Assembly: GCF_943734655.1 (NCBI RefSeq)
Contig: NC_071355.1
Location: 94,309,449-94,373,448, forward strand
Reading direction: 5' to 3'
From: Sabethes cyaneus
Taxonomy: Eukaryota > Arthropoda > Insecta > Diptera > Culicidae
DNA length: 64,000 bases
How positions within the stretch are numbered: the first letter of the stretch is position 1; each line of letters starts with the position of its first letter. The notes beneath the pieces are model-generated. The model had not been told where the DNA came from. It worked only from the letters and a program-made list of their open reading frames with translations, and made no database searches. Shown here in pieces: positions 32,237-43,109 of this stretch. A program made the translations under genes and the position numbers.

Positions 32237-34231
32237 ACGACGGTCTCATCCAGATACGCTTCCAGTTGAGCTTGCTTCCACAATAATATTTCGGCTTCCA
32301 TCAAATCCTGCTGTTCGAGTCGTTCGCAGCTTATCCTGCAACCGACAGATTTTGCTTTCCAGAGTTGCCCGATTTTAATAACGTGAGCTGTCGCTCTATG
32401 AAGACGTTCCCATTTGAAGAACCTTATCACATTCACCAGGTTCAGGTGTAGCAGTTTCTGTGTGAATGAAACACGGACGAAGTTCTTCACTGGTTGCCAC
32501 GGGAGTGTGCTTATTTATTGGCCACTGATCTTCCACCTGATACAAGAAACTAGGTCCAACATACCACCGATAATCTGCTTCAAAATTCAAAACAAGGGCC
32601 CTTTCCCCATTGTGGCTTCGTCGGCGATGTTAGATTTACTGGGAACCCGCCTCCATTCACATTCTTTGGTCAGCGACAGAATCTCGCCAATCCGACAACA
32701 AATTGTCGATATTTGCGGTGTTCGGAACGAATCCAACATAGAACAATGTGTGAATCGGACCACAGGAACCGTCGCGTAATAGTTACAGAATGATATTTTT
32801 CCACAAACGTAAGTTGACGGGCACCAATTGCAGCAACCATCAGCTCCAACCGCGGTATGGATACATATTTCAAAGGCGCAACTTTTGTTTTGGCCGAAAC
32901 TAAGGTACATTGCACAGAACCGTCTGGTTTAACAATTCGAAAGTAAACTGCAGCGGCATATGCTTCCTCGCTAGCATCGACAAATACATGGGCTTGGAGA
33001 TTTCTGTAAAGTCCCGCATTAGCAGCGCGGAAATAACACCTCGGAATTTCGATCTCCTCGATATCAGCGAACATTTCGGTTCACCTTTTTCACTGCGAGA
33101 AAATCTTATCGCTTACCAGCTCGCCCATGTAATACCGGAGCGCCACACTTCCTGCATTACGATTTTACCGTGTATCAAGACGGTATCAAGAACCGAGCGG
33201 ATCAAAAAGGCTCACGATGCACTTCAGTATCTACCGTTTTGTAGGACTTTTATTCCCGTGGATTAAAGACACGATATCTTCGGAGAATGAGGTAGGAAAA
33301 CTAAGCATATCGTACTCAGAAAGCCAATGCATTCCTAAAACTCGTTCGAAATTATTCGCTGATGGTGAAAGATTCTTCTCGGTCGCATTCGCTTTCTCTC
33401 CGAGGTAATCCAGAACAGCTTTGCTGTTGGAAGACCAATTTCGGATTTCAAATCCTCCTTTACTGTGTACGAAACGTACATCTGCTGCAACCTTCTGTGC
33501 TTCCCGAAAATTTTCAAAGCTTTCCAGATAATCGTCAACATAATGACATTTCAAGATCGTTTGTGCTGCTCTAGCAAATCTGTCCGCCAATTTCATAACA
33601 TTCTGATTTTTTATAAACTGCGCTGAGGATGGAGACGATGTTGCCCCAAATGTGACGACATTCATTATGTATACGCTTGGTGGCTCTTTTGGTTTATCGC
33701 GCCATAGAAAACGTTGCGAATGCCTATCGGTTTCTTTAACCAGTATCTGGTGAAACATTTGTTTTATGTCTCCACAAACAGCCACAGGAAACTGGCGAAA
33801 ACGGAACTAGACGGAGGGCAGTGGTAGTAGCATATCTGGTTCCGGAAGAAGAAGATCCTTAAGGGATATTCCGCTAACTTTCGCGGCTGCGTCCCAAACC
33901 ATCCTGACCTTCCCTGGCTTTTTGGGATTTTGAACGACGCCCAACGGAAGGCACCAAATTCGCTTTGGATCAGCACTGATTAGCTCAGTTTCAGTTGCTC
34001 GATGGGTGTACCCTTCATCTAAATACTCTTGTATCTGTCGATGTACTTCCTTCTTCAGGGCTGGATCTCGATTCGTCCTCTTTTCGAGGCATTCTAACCG
34101 ACGGATGGCCATAGGATGACTATCTGGCAGTTGCACGCGATCGCATCTCCATCAGACCTGTTATAAACACCGTCCAGTGCGACACGGTTGCCACCCGTCC
34201 ACAAACGCACAGCAATGGGTGCTTTCGATAC
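32236..34231 (-). pseudogene. Decayed BEL/Pao retrotransposon pol fragment
   Basis: Minus-strand frames, broken by frameshifts, read (from 34136) the region before the reverse transcriptase (QLPDSHPMAIRRLECLEKR, KVRMVWDAAA), then reverse transcriptase (AVCGDIKQMFHQILVKE, GATSSPSSAQFIKN, YVDDYLESFENF). RNase H (VFVDASEEAYAAAVYF, APLKYVSIPRLEL, LWSDSHIVLCWI) and a piece of the following spacer end at 32236. The integrase is missing. It is related to, but clearly diverged from, the intact element at 36280-44302. Confidence 0.85.
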
Positions 34232-34548
34232 TACCCAGGTAACCAATAAGCATTTCCAATGCAATTTAAAAGCAAGCCAATAAGCATTTAAGTTGTCTTA
34301 AATGCTACTTAAATGCTATTTTGGCAAAATATGCGGCTACTTTACTGCTAGCCCTCTTATAGTGCTGACAATGCTTATTTGCAGCTAGTTACCAACAAGA
34401 AGAATTTAAATAGAATTGTGGATGCCAATTTACAACAGTTATGCAGTCAAAAAGCTGATAAACAACAACCTGCAGTATAAAACTCCAGGGATGCTAATAA
34501 ACGGCTGATTTACTGCTTATTTTAATGCTTATTGGTTACCTGGGTAGA
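34232..34548. mobile_element. CCCAGGTAACCAATAAGCA MITE, TA target duplication
   Basis: The ends cccaggtaaccaataagcat and its inverse (aatgcttattggttacctggg) are flanked by TA. It lies next to the BEL relic. Confidence 0.8.
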
Positions 34549-34823
34549 ACGCACTGGCGTTGCTGCATACTGGCACGCTCCCCGACAACGCGTGAACCCA
34601 CCCCATCGACATCTCTATATCGAGCTGCAGTAAACGTCAGTGACAGCATGTCTGGGGCTCAAAATTTGACAGCGGGCCCAAATCAGACTGCTGGCAGTTG
34701 AGTGAAACGCAGTGCTGAATTGCTATCTCATTTTCGCACACACGAGATGTTGACGGCGAGAACATGGTTGTCTGCCAGGGGCTTGCGTGAACCCGATCGA
34801 AGTGCTTTACCTTCGGTTTAGGC
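34549..34823. other. Unassigned stretch between MITEs
   Basis: No domain or repeat was recognised. It may be more of the BEL relic, but no diagnostic motif is present. Confidence 0.3.
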
Positions 34824-35218
34824 AGTAGAATCAATATATATATATATAGAATGCCAGTGTCGCTGTTTTTCTATAGGGCTCATTGTGGTAAACATGATGC
34901 TAACAATCTGTATCAAGTCTGTGAATCGGGAATTTCATTGTCAAAGTTCATTGTCATCTGTTCTTTATCTGTGCGCTGGTTGGTGCTATCATCAGTGCGT
35001 TCTCCGCTGTGTTTTTATGCCAGTGAAATGGTTTTAAACGTTCTTTTTCTTTTCGTCCGAATGAATAGAATCTCACAACTGCGCCCTTTTGCACCAATTT
35101 TTTCAGAAATTTGAAGCAAGCGAATTTTCCAATCACATTATACTTGGCAGCCATATTTGAAATTTTAAACTGGTTGTCAAAGTTTGACAATGAGATTCCC
35201 CTTTTGATGAATCTCAGG
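34824..35218. mobile_element. Diverged copy of the AGTATAATCAATATATA MITE
   Basis: Starts agtagaatcaatatatatat...agaatgccagtgtcgctg, as in the complete copy at 43804-44163, and shares scattered internal blocks (cgggaa..cattgt..aaa, gtttgacaat.agattccc). The far inverted end is missing where MITE copy E begins. Confidence 0.6.
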
Positions 35219-35910
35219 CACAGAGAACAGACTACCAGGTAATCGACAAAAAGTGTGTTAAGGGGTTTTATGTAATCTACAAGTAATCCTTCAATAGAGC
35301 ACCCCTCGAGCAGTAAGTGGCAAACTAAATCTTGATGTCGCTGCCGTCGCTGCTATGTAACTCCAGCACAAAGAAATATTGATAAAGGTACATGCATATT
35401 TTTTGATGCGTTTGGCAAACTATTTCTGGAGGGCGCTACCCAGATAACACAAAATCGTAATAGAAAGTTCACATTAAATCGTTTTCATGTCAATTTGACA
35501 TTGGAATTGTATAATGATTAGAGTATGTCAAATCGAAGTGAACCATAAGTTGTTTTGCAGTCGTGCGTGTCTTCATATACAATTTATGACTGTGAATTAT
35601 AAAGCAGTATAGACGATTGCAATATTTGATTATATCTTAATCATATATTCAGGAGTATTTAGTTGCGTGTTATAAAAACTACGCAAAATAGAATTACAAG
35701 TAATTGTCAAAGTTTTCGCACGTATATCGCCTCCACTTTGGTACATATATGTTCTTATATGGCGTGAAATATAACTTTTTCGTTCAGATATGATTTCGTA
35801 TATCTCAGTTGCAATCGAGATATACAAACCAAATGGTTTACTGGGTACCGACAGATTTTACACACAAAAAATCGATTACTTCCTTCGAGCCTGTTAATCT
35901 GTTCTCTGTG
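35219..35910. mobile_element. CACAGAGAACAG MITE, copy E, with a nested MITE
   Basis: The outer ends are cacagagaacagactacc and tctgttctctgtg. With 35439-35845 and one TA removed, the sequence reads through ggcgctaccgacagatttt exactly as in the uninterrupted copies. Confidence 0.85.
35439..35845. mobile_element. CCCAG...CTGGG MITE nested in copy E, TA target duplication
   Basis: 407 bp starting cccagataacacaaaatc and ending ggtttactggg, flanked by TA at 35437-35438 and 35846-35847. The terminal CCCAG is shared with 34232-34548, but the interiors differ. Confidence 0.8.
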
Positions 35911-36029
35911 GTTAAACGTTTTAAACGCATACTATCCAGCAGTGTCGCCCTCCAAACTACTCGGAATGGCAATTTTTGTGCTTTTCTGGCTTGCCGTTAA
36001 GGCCGTATGCTCGCCCGTGCAAAACCTTG

Positions 36030-36173
36030 TTATACATAGCAGCGATGGCAGCGACATCAAGATTTAGTTTGCTACTTACTGCTCGAGCGGTGCTCTATTG
36101 AAGGATTACCCGTAGATTACATAAAAACCTCTTACACACTTTTTGTCGATTACCTGGTAGTCTGTTCTCTGTG
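36030..36173. mobile_element. CACAGAGAACAG MITE, copy F (half copy)
   Basis: Only the half from tacatagcagcgatggc to gtctgttctctgtg is present, in opposite orientation to copy E. Confidence 0.7.
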
Positions 36174-36279
36174 ATAACATACCCTTGCCTTAAGGCCCAG
36201 ACACAATTCATACGGATTTTACAACGTTGCGGCAATTTGACAGTTTTTCCATGGGTTTTCTGTCAAATATCCGCAACGT

Positions 36280-37102
36280 TGTTGGAGATTGCCAACTGGA
36301 ACGTATTCCGAAACAATAATCCCCAAATAAAACGACCGCGACTTGGGATTTACTGGTAGGGGGATTATTATTTTCCTAAAAGGTGTACATAATATCATAA
36401 ACTTATAACGGTAGCAAAGAATGGGTCTAGTCATTTGGTAATTTCGGTAAGCAGACTTACGTTTAGTTTCGCGTTTAGTACTGATTCCTCCGGTATGCTC
36501 CTACGATACGGTTTACTGTACTACTTCGTATTCGATCCGTACTCTTTATCCGTACTATTTATGTTAAGTTTAAGATTAATGTATTACACATCTACACTTA
36601 TTCCAACTTGATTTACCTTGGTTTTCCAAGCGTTATGTTAGTTAGCTGTAGTACGATCGAATCGCTAAAGATGCACTTTCTATTCGTTAGAATTCACATT
36701 AATAACTTTAGATGTAATTTCATGTTATAGGATTACCTTTTAGAATTATAAACTAGCACTCTTAAGTTTAGTATGATTTTTAGAACTATAAACTTGTAGA
36801 ATTCCAATAGATATGTATCACTTTAGATAGGCTTTAGATAATATAGATAAGACTTGAATAAGGTATATGATGACTTGCAATTAAGGTTTAGGTTAGCTAT
36901 ATGATGACTTGCAATTTAGGTTTAGCTAGATTAGGTATAAACATATCGTCTGTCATGTTTCTGTCAGACAGCTCTCTTCACTATCCACTCACCGACGGCA
37001 GGGCTGGAAACGTAAGTGTGATGGTTCCTTCGTGCTGCTAACTGCCGGCAATTAGCTTGCTAGGTTAATAGGGTAAGGCGCGCTGGCATGAACTTGCCAA
37101 CA
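36280..37102 (-). repeat. 3' LTR of the BEL/Pao element
   Basis: 823 bp, beginning tgttggagattgccaactgg on the plus strand and ending gaacttgccaaca. It overlaps the last 38 bases of the pol frame. Confidence 0.9.
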
Positions 37103-40100
37103 CTCCCCCACACTTCGCTTCGCGCCTCACGTCTAGCACGGCCAATTTTGCTACCGGACGCTCGTAGATGCCGGAAGCTGTTCTCACCGTCGCTGATCTG
37201 GGTTGACCGTCTCTTCCAGGATGAGTGCAGAGGATTCTTCCTTTAGGCCAACAGTTTCGGGGTAGTTTCGGGTCGACGATAACCACTATATCTCCACTCT
37301 CGATGGGCTTCGTGTCGACGAACCACTTGGTTCGGCGTGTTATTTCCGGTAGGTAGTCGCTCACCCAACGTTTCCAGAAGCAGTTGGCTTGAGCTTGCGA
37401 CAGTCGCCAGCCCTGACGCAAGGCTACGCCACTGCCGTCGATCGTGCACAATGGTTTTACTCCGTTAGATGACCCCAGTAGGAAATCGTTGGGTGTCAGA
37501 GCGGGTGCGGAGTCATCATCAGTAGGGACATGAGTCAAAGGTCGGGCGTTGATAGTGTTTTCAACCTCGGCAAACAGATTCCGCAGGACTTCGTCGGTCG
37601 GCTTCCGCGTTAGTAAGATTGCCATCAAATTTTTCTTAACACTTCCGATCAATCGTTCCCAGCTACCACCCATGTGGGGGGAAGCCGGTGGCAGGAACTG
37701 CCAGCTGGTTTCTGAGTCTTCAAATTCCTTCATTAGCTCTTCTTGGCGAAACGACTGTTCCGCTGTTTGGAGCTCTTTATTCGCCCCGATAAAATTCGTG
37801 CCTCGATCGCTATAGAACACCAGTGGCTTGCCTCTTCGGCAAATGAAGTTTCGAAGGGCCATAACGCAGGAATCGGTGTTAAGAGAGTGGACGATCTCAA
37901 TGTGTATCGCCCGGATGGTGAGGCAGGTAGCAAGCATGCCCCATCGTTTTTCAGTTCGGCGACCGAGGACAACTTCGTATGGCCCAAAAAAATCGACTCC
38001 AACATGAGAGAATGGGCAACAGAAGGCATCTAGGCGTGCTGCCGGTAGTTCAGCCATAATGGGTACAGTTGGCATTGCGCGGTTGTTCTTGCAACGTTGG
38101 CAGTTGCTCCGTACCTTTGCGAAGGCTATGCGAAGTTTCGGTATACTATATTTCTGCCGGATCTCATTGATCACGGTCTCATGGTTCTGGTGGTGGTATT
38201 TATCGTGGTAGTGTGCTATGATTAACGAGGTAGCGTGGTGGTCACGAGGAAGTATTATAGGCTGTTTGGCATCTTCGGTTGCAAAGTGGCATGCGGATAT
38301 ACGTCCTCGCATCCTCATTATTCCGCGGTTGTCCAACCATGGCGATTTTTGGTAGAGTGGGCTCGTTTTGGGAAGCGGCGTTACCGGTCGGTCTGTACTC
38401 AGCTGTGTCCTTTGTAAAAGCGCTACTTCATGTGGATACCCTTCGTGCTGCGCTTGGCGGATAATGTAGGACTCGGCGTGCGACAATTCGGTACTGGAAA
38501 GATGTCCGAGGGCGAGGGGTTTTTTCTGGAGTTTTGACTTGCAGTTAGTGAAGAAACGATAGACCATGGCGACAACTCTTAGTAATCGGGTCCAATTTGA
38601 AAAGTTACCTACGCAGATTACTCGAGCTGGTGTAGCAAAATGAGTTAACACACTCGGTCGAAGTTCCAGATCGGTAGCATTTCGTTTTATCGTCGAGCGT
38701 GGCCAATGATCTTCCGAGCGTCTAAGGAAGTCGGGTCCATTGAACCATCGTGCTTGAGGGCTCAAATCCGGAAGTCGCTTCCACTTCGTGCCGTCATCCG
38801 CTACGTTTAGATCGCTAGGAACATATCTCCATTCATCCATCTCCGTCGTATCAAGGATCTCACTAACCCGACAGGCAACGTACGGTGAGTATCGCCGGTG
38901 ATCGGAATTGATCCAATACAGCACATCTTGTGAATCAGACCAGTACACATGACGAAAAATACGGAACGTGAGGGCTTCAGATACTGATCGAGACAGCCTA
39001 GCTCCCACTAGCGCTGCCTGGAGTTCCAATCTTGGAGTTGAAACAAATTTCAATGGGGCAACTTTCGTCTTTGCGGCTACTAAACTACATCGTGCGATTT
39101 CTCCCTGAGTGAAGCGTAGATAGCATGCAGCAGCAATTCCATTTTCGCCTGCATCTACAAATGTATGCAGCTGCGCAATGTTAGTCTCAGCTGTAGTTTG
39201 TCCGCCATAGCACCGTGGTATACTGATTCGTTCAATTTGTGGTAGAACTTTAAGCCATGTTTGCCACTTTTCAAACAGAACGCCGTCTATTCGTTCGTCC
39301 CAATCAATTCCGGCGCGCCAAACGTCTTGAAGCAGTACCTTAAGGTACATAAGGAAATGAGCGATTAATCCAAGTGGATCGAACACGGACATTAAAATCC
39401 GTAGCATTTCCCTCTTGGTTGGATTGTGTTGCCCTTCCAATAATGCTCGACCGTAGCGATACCATCCAACTTTGTAGGTGAACGTATCTTCTTTTGTACA
39501 CCACCACATTCCCAACACTTTTTCGGTGGCTAATTCAGGCGACAGATCGAGACTCTTCTCTGCCGTATGCTCCGCTTGTAGCGCTCTTACTACATGTGTT
39601 GAATTGCTGACCCAGTTTCGAATCTCGAATCCACCCGCAGCATGTATTCGCTTTACCTGTTGCGCAAGTTGGATCGCCTCCTGTTCCGTCGACACACTCA
39701 CCAGCATATCATCGACGTAATGACGCTTATGTATTACCTCCACAGCGTCAGGATATTCTTTCCTGAATCGTTCGGCGTTCAAGTTCTTCACGAACTGGGC
39801 GCTACTAGGCGAACAGCATGCTCCAAAAGACATGACCTGCAGAACGTAGGCAGCTATGGTTCCATCTTCGTCATACCAAAGGAAACGTTGACATTGCTGG
39901 TCCTCGGCTCGCATCAGCACCTGCAGAAACATCTCCCGCACGTCACCAGTCAAGCCAATCCGACCTACACGGAACTGAATTAATATTGTAAACAGGTCGC
40001 AAAGCTGGTCTGGGCCTTTCAAGAGGACTGAATTTAGTGTTATTCCGTGGGAGGCGGCAGCAGCGTCCCATACCATCCGAATCTTCCCAGGCTTGTTGAC

Positions 40101-43073
40101 ATTTGTTACTGGGAACATCGGCAGGTACCATACCCTGGAAAACGATTGCTTGAGTTCCTCGTCGGTAAGTTTTCTGACATAGCCCTTCGCGATCAAATCA
40201 ATCATCTTTTGGTTGACGGCTTTAGCTAGCTCCGGATCTTTGTCCATTCGCTTTCTAAGATATTCCAGTCGCCGGACAGCCATTGGACGACTATCTGGTA
40301 GGCGGACGTTATCATAGCGCCACAATAGTCCGGTTTCGTATCGGTTTCTTTTGAATACCGTGCGGGTTGCGAGAAGAGACTGGGCTCGTTCTTCTTCGGA
40401 AGAGAGCAGGTTCTTCCTCGGTTGTGCAATGCCCAAGCTTTCTATGGCGAAGTATTGTTTCACGATCGAATGTAAATCTTCATCCGTTGACGGTTCACGA
40501 GCGCATACATGGAAAACAGAGTGTACAAGGTTAGTATCATCGTCAGGTTTCCCTCCCCCGCACACTGTCCATCCAAGACGGGTTTTGACAGCTATTGGCT
40601 GATGCCAGGCTCCCTCACGACTCTTCCGAACCAAACTAAGGTGCTGATCCTTCATTCCGATAAGGATCCTAGGGCGGATATCGTGGTAGGACTCAATGGG
40701 CAGATTTTTGAGATGCGGATACAGGACCTTGAGCTCCTCGACGTTTAACGTTTGGGGTGGCAATAGCAATTCATCCACTGTGCGTACCCCGTTGAGGGTG
40801 TATTTTTTGAAAGGGTTATGTTTCGCGGCCAGCTCTAGTTTGACGGTTTTAGAATTTTCTTCTCTACGCTTCGCTCCTCCCGTCCAATGTAGACACAGAG
40901 GCATACTTTCTCCTTCAAGCTGCAGCTCACTCGCCAACGCTTTATCAAGAAGTGTGAGCTCCGATCCGTTATCAAGGAAAGCAAAAGTCGGGATGGAAGT
41001 GTGCTTGCCATACAGCACTATCGGTAAGTAGCGGAATAAAACTTCACTGGAGGAAACTTGATGGATGTTGCAACCGTGCTCAGACGAGTTTGGTCCAGGC
41101 AGATTGCGTTCAACACGGTTAGTCGGCAGCGTATTATCTGTATAATTTCTGTATGTGTTCGAAGGAGTGTTTTTCTGATCATTGTGCAGCAACTCATGGT
41201 GCTTTAATTCGCACCCGTTCTTCCCGCAAGCCTTGGCTTGACATCCTCCACTATGTCGGCGTAGACATCTGCGACACAGGCCTAAATCTCGAACTGTTGC
41301 CCAGCGCGAGTCACGAGCAAACTCTAAGAAACGCTTGCATTTAGTCAGCGACTTGCAATTTCCTTTGCATACTAAGCAAGTTTCTTCGGCAACTGTCATG
41401 TCAGACTGTGAAGTGGATGGATACTCTGAAGCTGACTCCTCAGAATGAGCGTTAACAAACGACGTCCCGCGTTTGGTTGTATAAGAGTCACTACGTACGG
41501 GTTTGGATTCGAATGCGACGCTAGGGAAGGTTACGGAGCTGGCAGCTTCCGCCAAAGAATACAACCAACTGCTGAAGGATGGTAGATTAACCGTAGGAAG
41601 CGATCGCTTATGTTGTGCCCAGCTTAGTTTTAGTGACGGAGGAAGCTTGTTAACAAGTTGATGGAGAAACGTTACATTATAGAAATATTCTTTGACACCA
41701 CAAGCATCCACAATGGCGCAAAAGTTTTCGATGCTGACGGCGAAGTCTATAAGGCTTTCTAGCTTATCCTCTTTCAGCGAAGGAAGCGAATTAATCTTCG
41801 CTATCATCGAGTTCACTATCACTTCCGGTTGTCCGAACAGCATTCTGAGGGTGGACATAATTCCGTCGACATTAGATGGATGGAGCAACCTGCTTTTCAC
41901 TGCCTCATATGCTCGGCCGCTAAGACAGCGTTGTAGACGCACTACATTTTCTTCGTCGGTGAACCCACACATGGCTGTCGTACTGTTGAAAGTGGAGAAA
42001 AATAGGGGCCATTCTTCCGGGCTACCGGAGAATACTGGGAGATCTTTCGAAACAGCTTGCCGCGCGGCTAATTGCTTACGGGTGATCGGGTAAAGGTCTG
42101 AATCTTCTTGATCTTGCATGCGGCTAGCCTGGATCGTAGGTAAAGGGCATTGGTCCTGCTGTGAATTTCGTGGGAGATGAGTGACCGAATGGTGTTGATT
42201 CAGATCAGACCGATTAGTTTTCGCATCTGCGGGGTTATGCGACAGTTGATTATCCGGACGCGAGTGGCGTGAAACTGTGTTGGGACAAGCTGACTTCGAA
42301 GTTTGAATCGGCTCCGGAAAATCCTGTTTTCTGGTCCGTTCGAGCGCTGTTTTCCTCGGCTGCTCATCCATCCGGTTCCCAGAATGGTGGACTTTTATAT
42401 TGGGTGCCAAACCTATTGCACCTTTCTGCATTCCACTCGTAGTGGCAACCCAATTTGCTGTTCTGTCCACTGGAGCGCTTTTCATAGAACCACCCTCGCT
42501 CACCGCTAGTGCCAGCAGCTTGAACTTTTCCTCTACGAAAGCCTTTTCCCTCGCCGCCTCTTCTACCGCGATTGCACGTTGCTTCTCCGCTTCACGTCGT
42601 TCGACATCTCTTAAAGCTTCCAGCTTTTCGAGCTCCAGCCTCGCGAGAGCTTGTGACGATCTTGAGGATGCTACCGATGGAGCTTTTGGTTGATGTTTCG
42701 ATGGCCGCTCCCGTATGGTGGGCATATTGGCCTGGGACGACTGCTTCGGATGACCATCACTTCGTTGCAATAGCACACATGTCGACGAGCTATTTTCCTG
42801 AATGCCGTTCGCTTTTTCGCATTTAGCGCAACTCCACGGGAAATTCTCGATCTCTTGCGTGACTCCAACACATTGGAAATGATGCCATTTAGAGCAACTG
42901 TCACACTGTACCATTTCATCAGTGTCTTCTTCTCGACACACCTGGCAGGCTCGCCCAGGATGGGACATATCCGGATCTTCCGTGACCACCGATCGCGCAC
43001 CACAATCTGCACAATTTTCACCAACCACTTCACTCGATTTTTCCGACTTTTTAGAATGTATCGGAGCTGACAT
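37065..43073 (-). CDS. BEL/Pao gag-pol polyprotein, uninterrupted 2002 codons
   Basis: One open frame. In order: an N-terminal PHD-type finger at about 19-88 (CADCGARS, CQVCREEDTDEMVQCDSC, WHHFQCVG); a Glu/Ala-rich coiled coil at about 140-195; a gag region at about 340-500 (LPVFSGSPEEWPLFF); Cys/His clusters at about 560-630; an aspartic protease near 700 with DNGSELTLL in place of the usual D-S/T-G; reverse transcriptase with YVDD near 1118; RNase H from about 1300; an integrase with an HHCC zinc region near 1620-1660 and the DDE core near 1692 (VDFFG), 1757 (YSDRGTNF) and 1800 (SPHMGGSWERL); and a C-terminal domain typical of BEL integrases. The intact frame suggests recent activity. It is not a host gene despite the PHD finger. 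Confidence 0.94.
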   Translation of the reverse strand: MSAPIHSKKSEKSSEVVGENCADCGARSVVTEDPDMSHPGRACQVCREEDTDEMVQCDSCSKWHHFQCVGVTQEIENFPWSCAKCEKANGIQENSSSTCVLLQRSDGHPKQSSQANMPTIRERPSKHQPKAPSVASSRSSQALARLELEKLEALRDVERREAEKQRAIAVEEAAREKAFVEEKFKLLALAVSEGGSMKSAPVDRTANWVATTSGMQKGAIGLAPNIKVHHSGNRMDEQPRKTALERTRKQDFPEPIQTSKSACPNTVSRHSRPDNQLSHNPADAKTNRSDLNQHHSVTHLPRNSQQDQCPLPTIQASRMQDQEDSDLYPITRKQLAARQAVSKDLPVFSGSPEEWPLFFSTFNSTTAMCGFTDEENVVRLQRCLSGRAYEAVKSRLLHPSNVDGIMSTLRMLFGQPEVIVNSMIAKINSLPSLKEDKLESLIDFAVSIENFCAIVDACGVKEYFYNVTFLHQLVNKLPPSLKLSWAQHKRSLPTVNLPSFSSWLYSLAEAASSVTFPSVAFESKPVRSDSYTTKRGTSFVNAHSEESASEYPSTSQSDMTVAEETCLVCKGNCKSLTKCKRFLEFARDSRWATVRDLGLCRRCLRRHSGGCQAKACGKNGCELKHHELLHNDQKNTPSNTYRNYTDNTLPTNRVERNLPGPNSSEHGCNIHQVSSSEVLFRYLPIVLYGKHTSIPTFAFLDNGSELTLLDKALASELQLEGESMPLCLHWTGGAKRREENSKTVKLELAAKHNPFKKYTLNGVRTVDELLLPPQTLNVEELKVLYPHLKNLPIESYHDIRPRILIGMKDQHLSLVRKSREGAWHQPIAVKTRLGWTVCGGGKPDDDTNLVHSVFHVCAREPSTDEDLHSIVKQYFAIESLGIAQPRKNLLSSEEERAQSLLATRTVFKRNRYETGLLWRYDNVRLPDSRPMAVRRLEYLRKRMDKDPELAKAVNQKMIDLIAKGYVRKLTDEELKQSFSRVWYLPMFPVTNVNKPGKIRMVWDAAAASHGITLNSVLLKGPDQLCDLFTILIQFRVGRIGLTGDVREMFLQVLMRAEDQQCQRFLWYDEDGTIAAYVLQVMSFGACCSPSSAQFVKNLNAERFRKEYPDAVEVIHKRHYVDDMLVSVSTEQEAIQLAQQVKRIHAAGGFEIRNWVSNSTHVVRALQAEHTAEKSLDLSPELATEKVLGMWWCTKEDTFTYKVGWYRYGRALLEGQHNPTKREMLRILMSVFDPLGLIAHFLMYLKVLLQDVWRAGIDWDERIDGVLFEKWQTWLKVLPQIERISIPRCYGGQTTAETNIAQLHTFVDAGENGIAAACYLRFTQGEIARCSLVAAKTKVAPLKFVSTPRLELQAALVGARLSRSVSEALTFRIFRHVYWSDSQDVLYWINSDHRRYSPYVACRVSEILDTTEMDEWRYVPSDLNVADDGTKWKRLPDLSPQARWFNGPDFLRRSEDHWPRSTIKRNATDLELRPSVLTHFATPARVICVGNFSNWTRLLRVVAMVYRFFTNCKSKLQKKPLALGHLSSTELSHAESYIIRQAQHEGYPHEVALLQRTQLSTDRPVTPLPKTSPLYQKSPWLDNRGIMRMRGRISACHFATEDAKQPIILPRDHHATSLIIAHYHDKYHHQNHETVINEIRQKYSIPKLRIAFAKVRSNCQRCKNNRAMPTVPIMAELPAARLDAFCCPFSHVGVDFFGPYEVVLGRRTEKRWGMLATCLTIRAIHIEIVHSLNTDSCVMALRNFICRRGKPLVFYSDRGTNFIGANKELQTAEQSFRQEELMKEFEDSETSWQFLPPASPHMGGSWERLIGSVKKNLMAILLTRKPTDEVLRNLFAEVENTINARPLTHVPTDDDSAPALTPNDFLLGSSNGVKPLCTIDGSGVALRQGWRLSQAQANCFWKRWVSDYLPEITRRTKWFVDTKPIESGDIVVIVDPKLPRNCWPKGRILCTHPGRDGQPRSATVRTASGIYERPVAKLAVLDVRREAKCGGVLASSCQRALPY

Positions 43074-43109
43074 GACCGGATTGCTCGTGTATAAACGAAA
43101 ATAATAATA

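Noticed and set aside
32414..33574. Plus-strand ORFs in 32.4-33.6 kb
   Set aside because: They are antisense to the BEL reverse transcriptase and RNase H relic on the minus strand.
37243..42826. Many plus-strand and out-of-frame ORFs within 37-43 kb
   Set aside because: They are shadows of the BEL/Pao gag-pol frame.
37065..43073. A host chromatin gene because of the PHD finger
   Set aside because: The same frame continues into protease, reverse transcriptase, RNase H and integrase and is flanked by LTRs.
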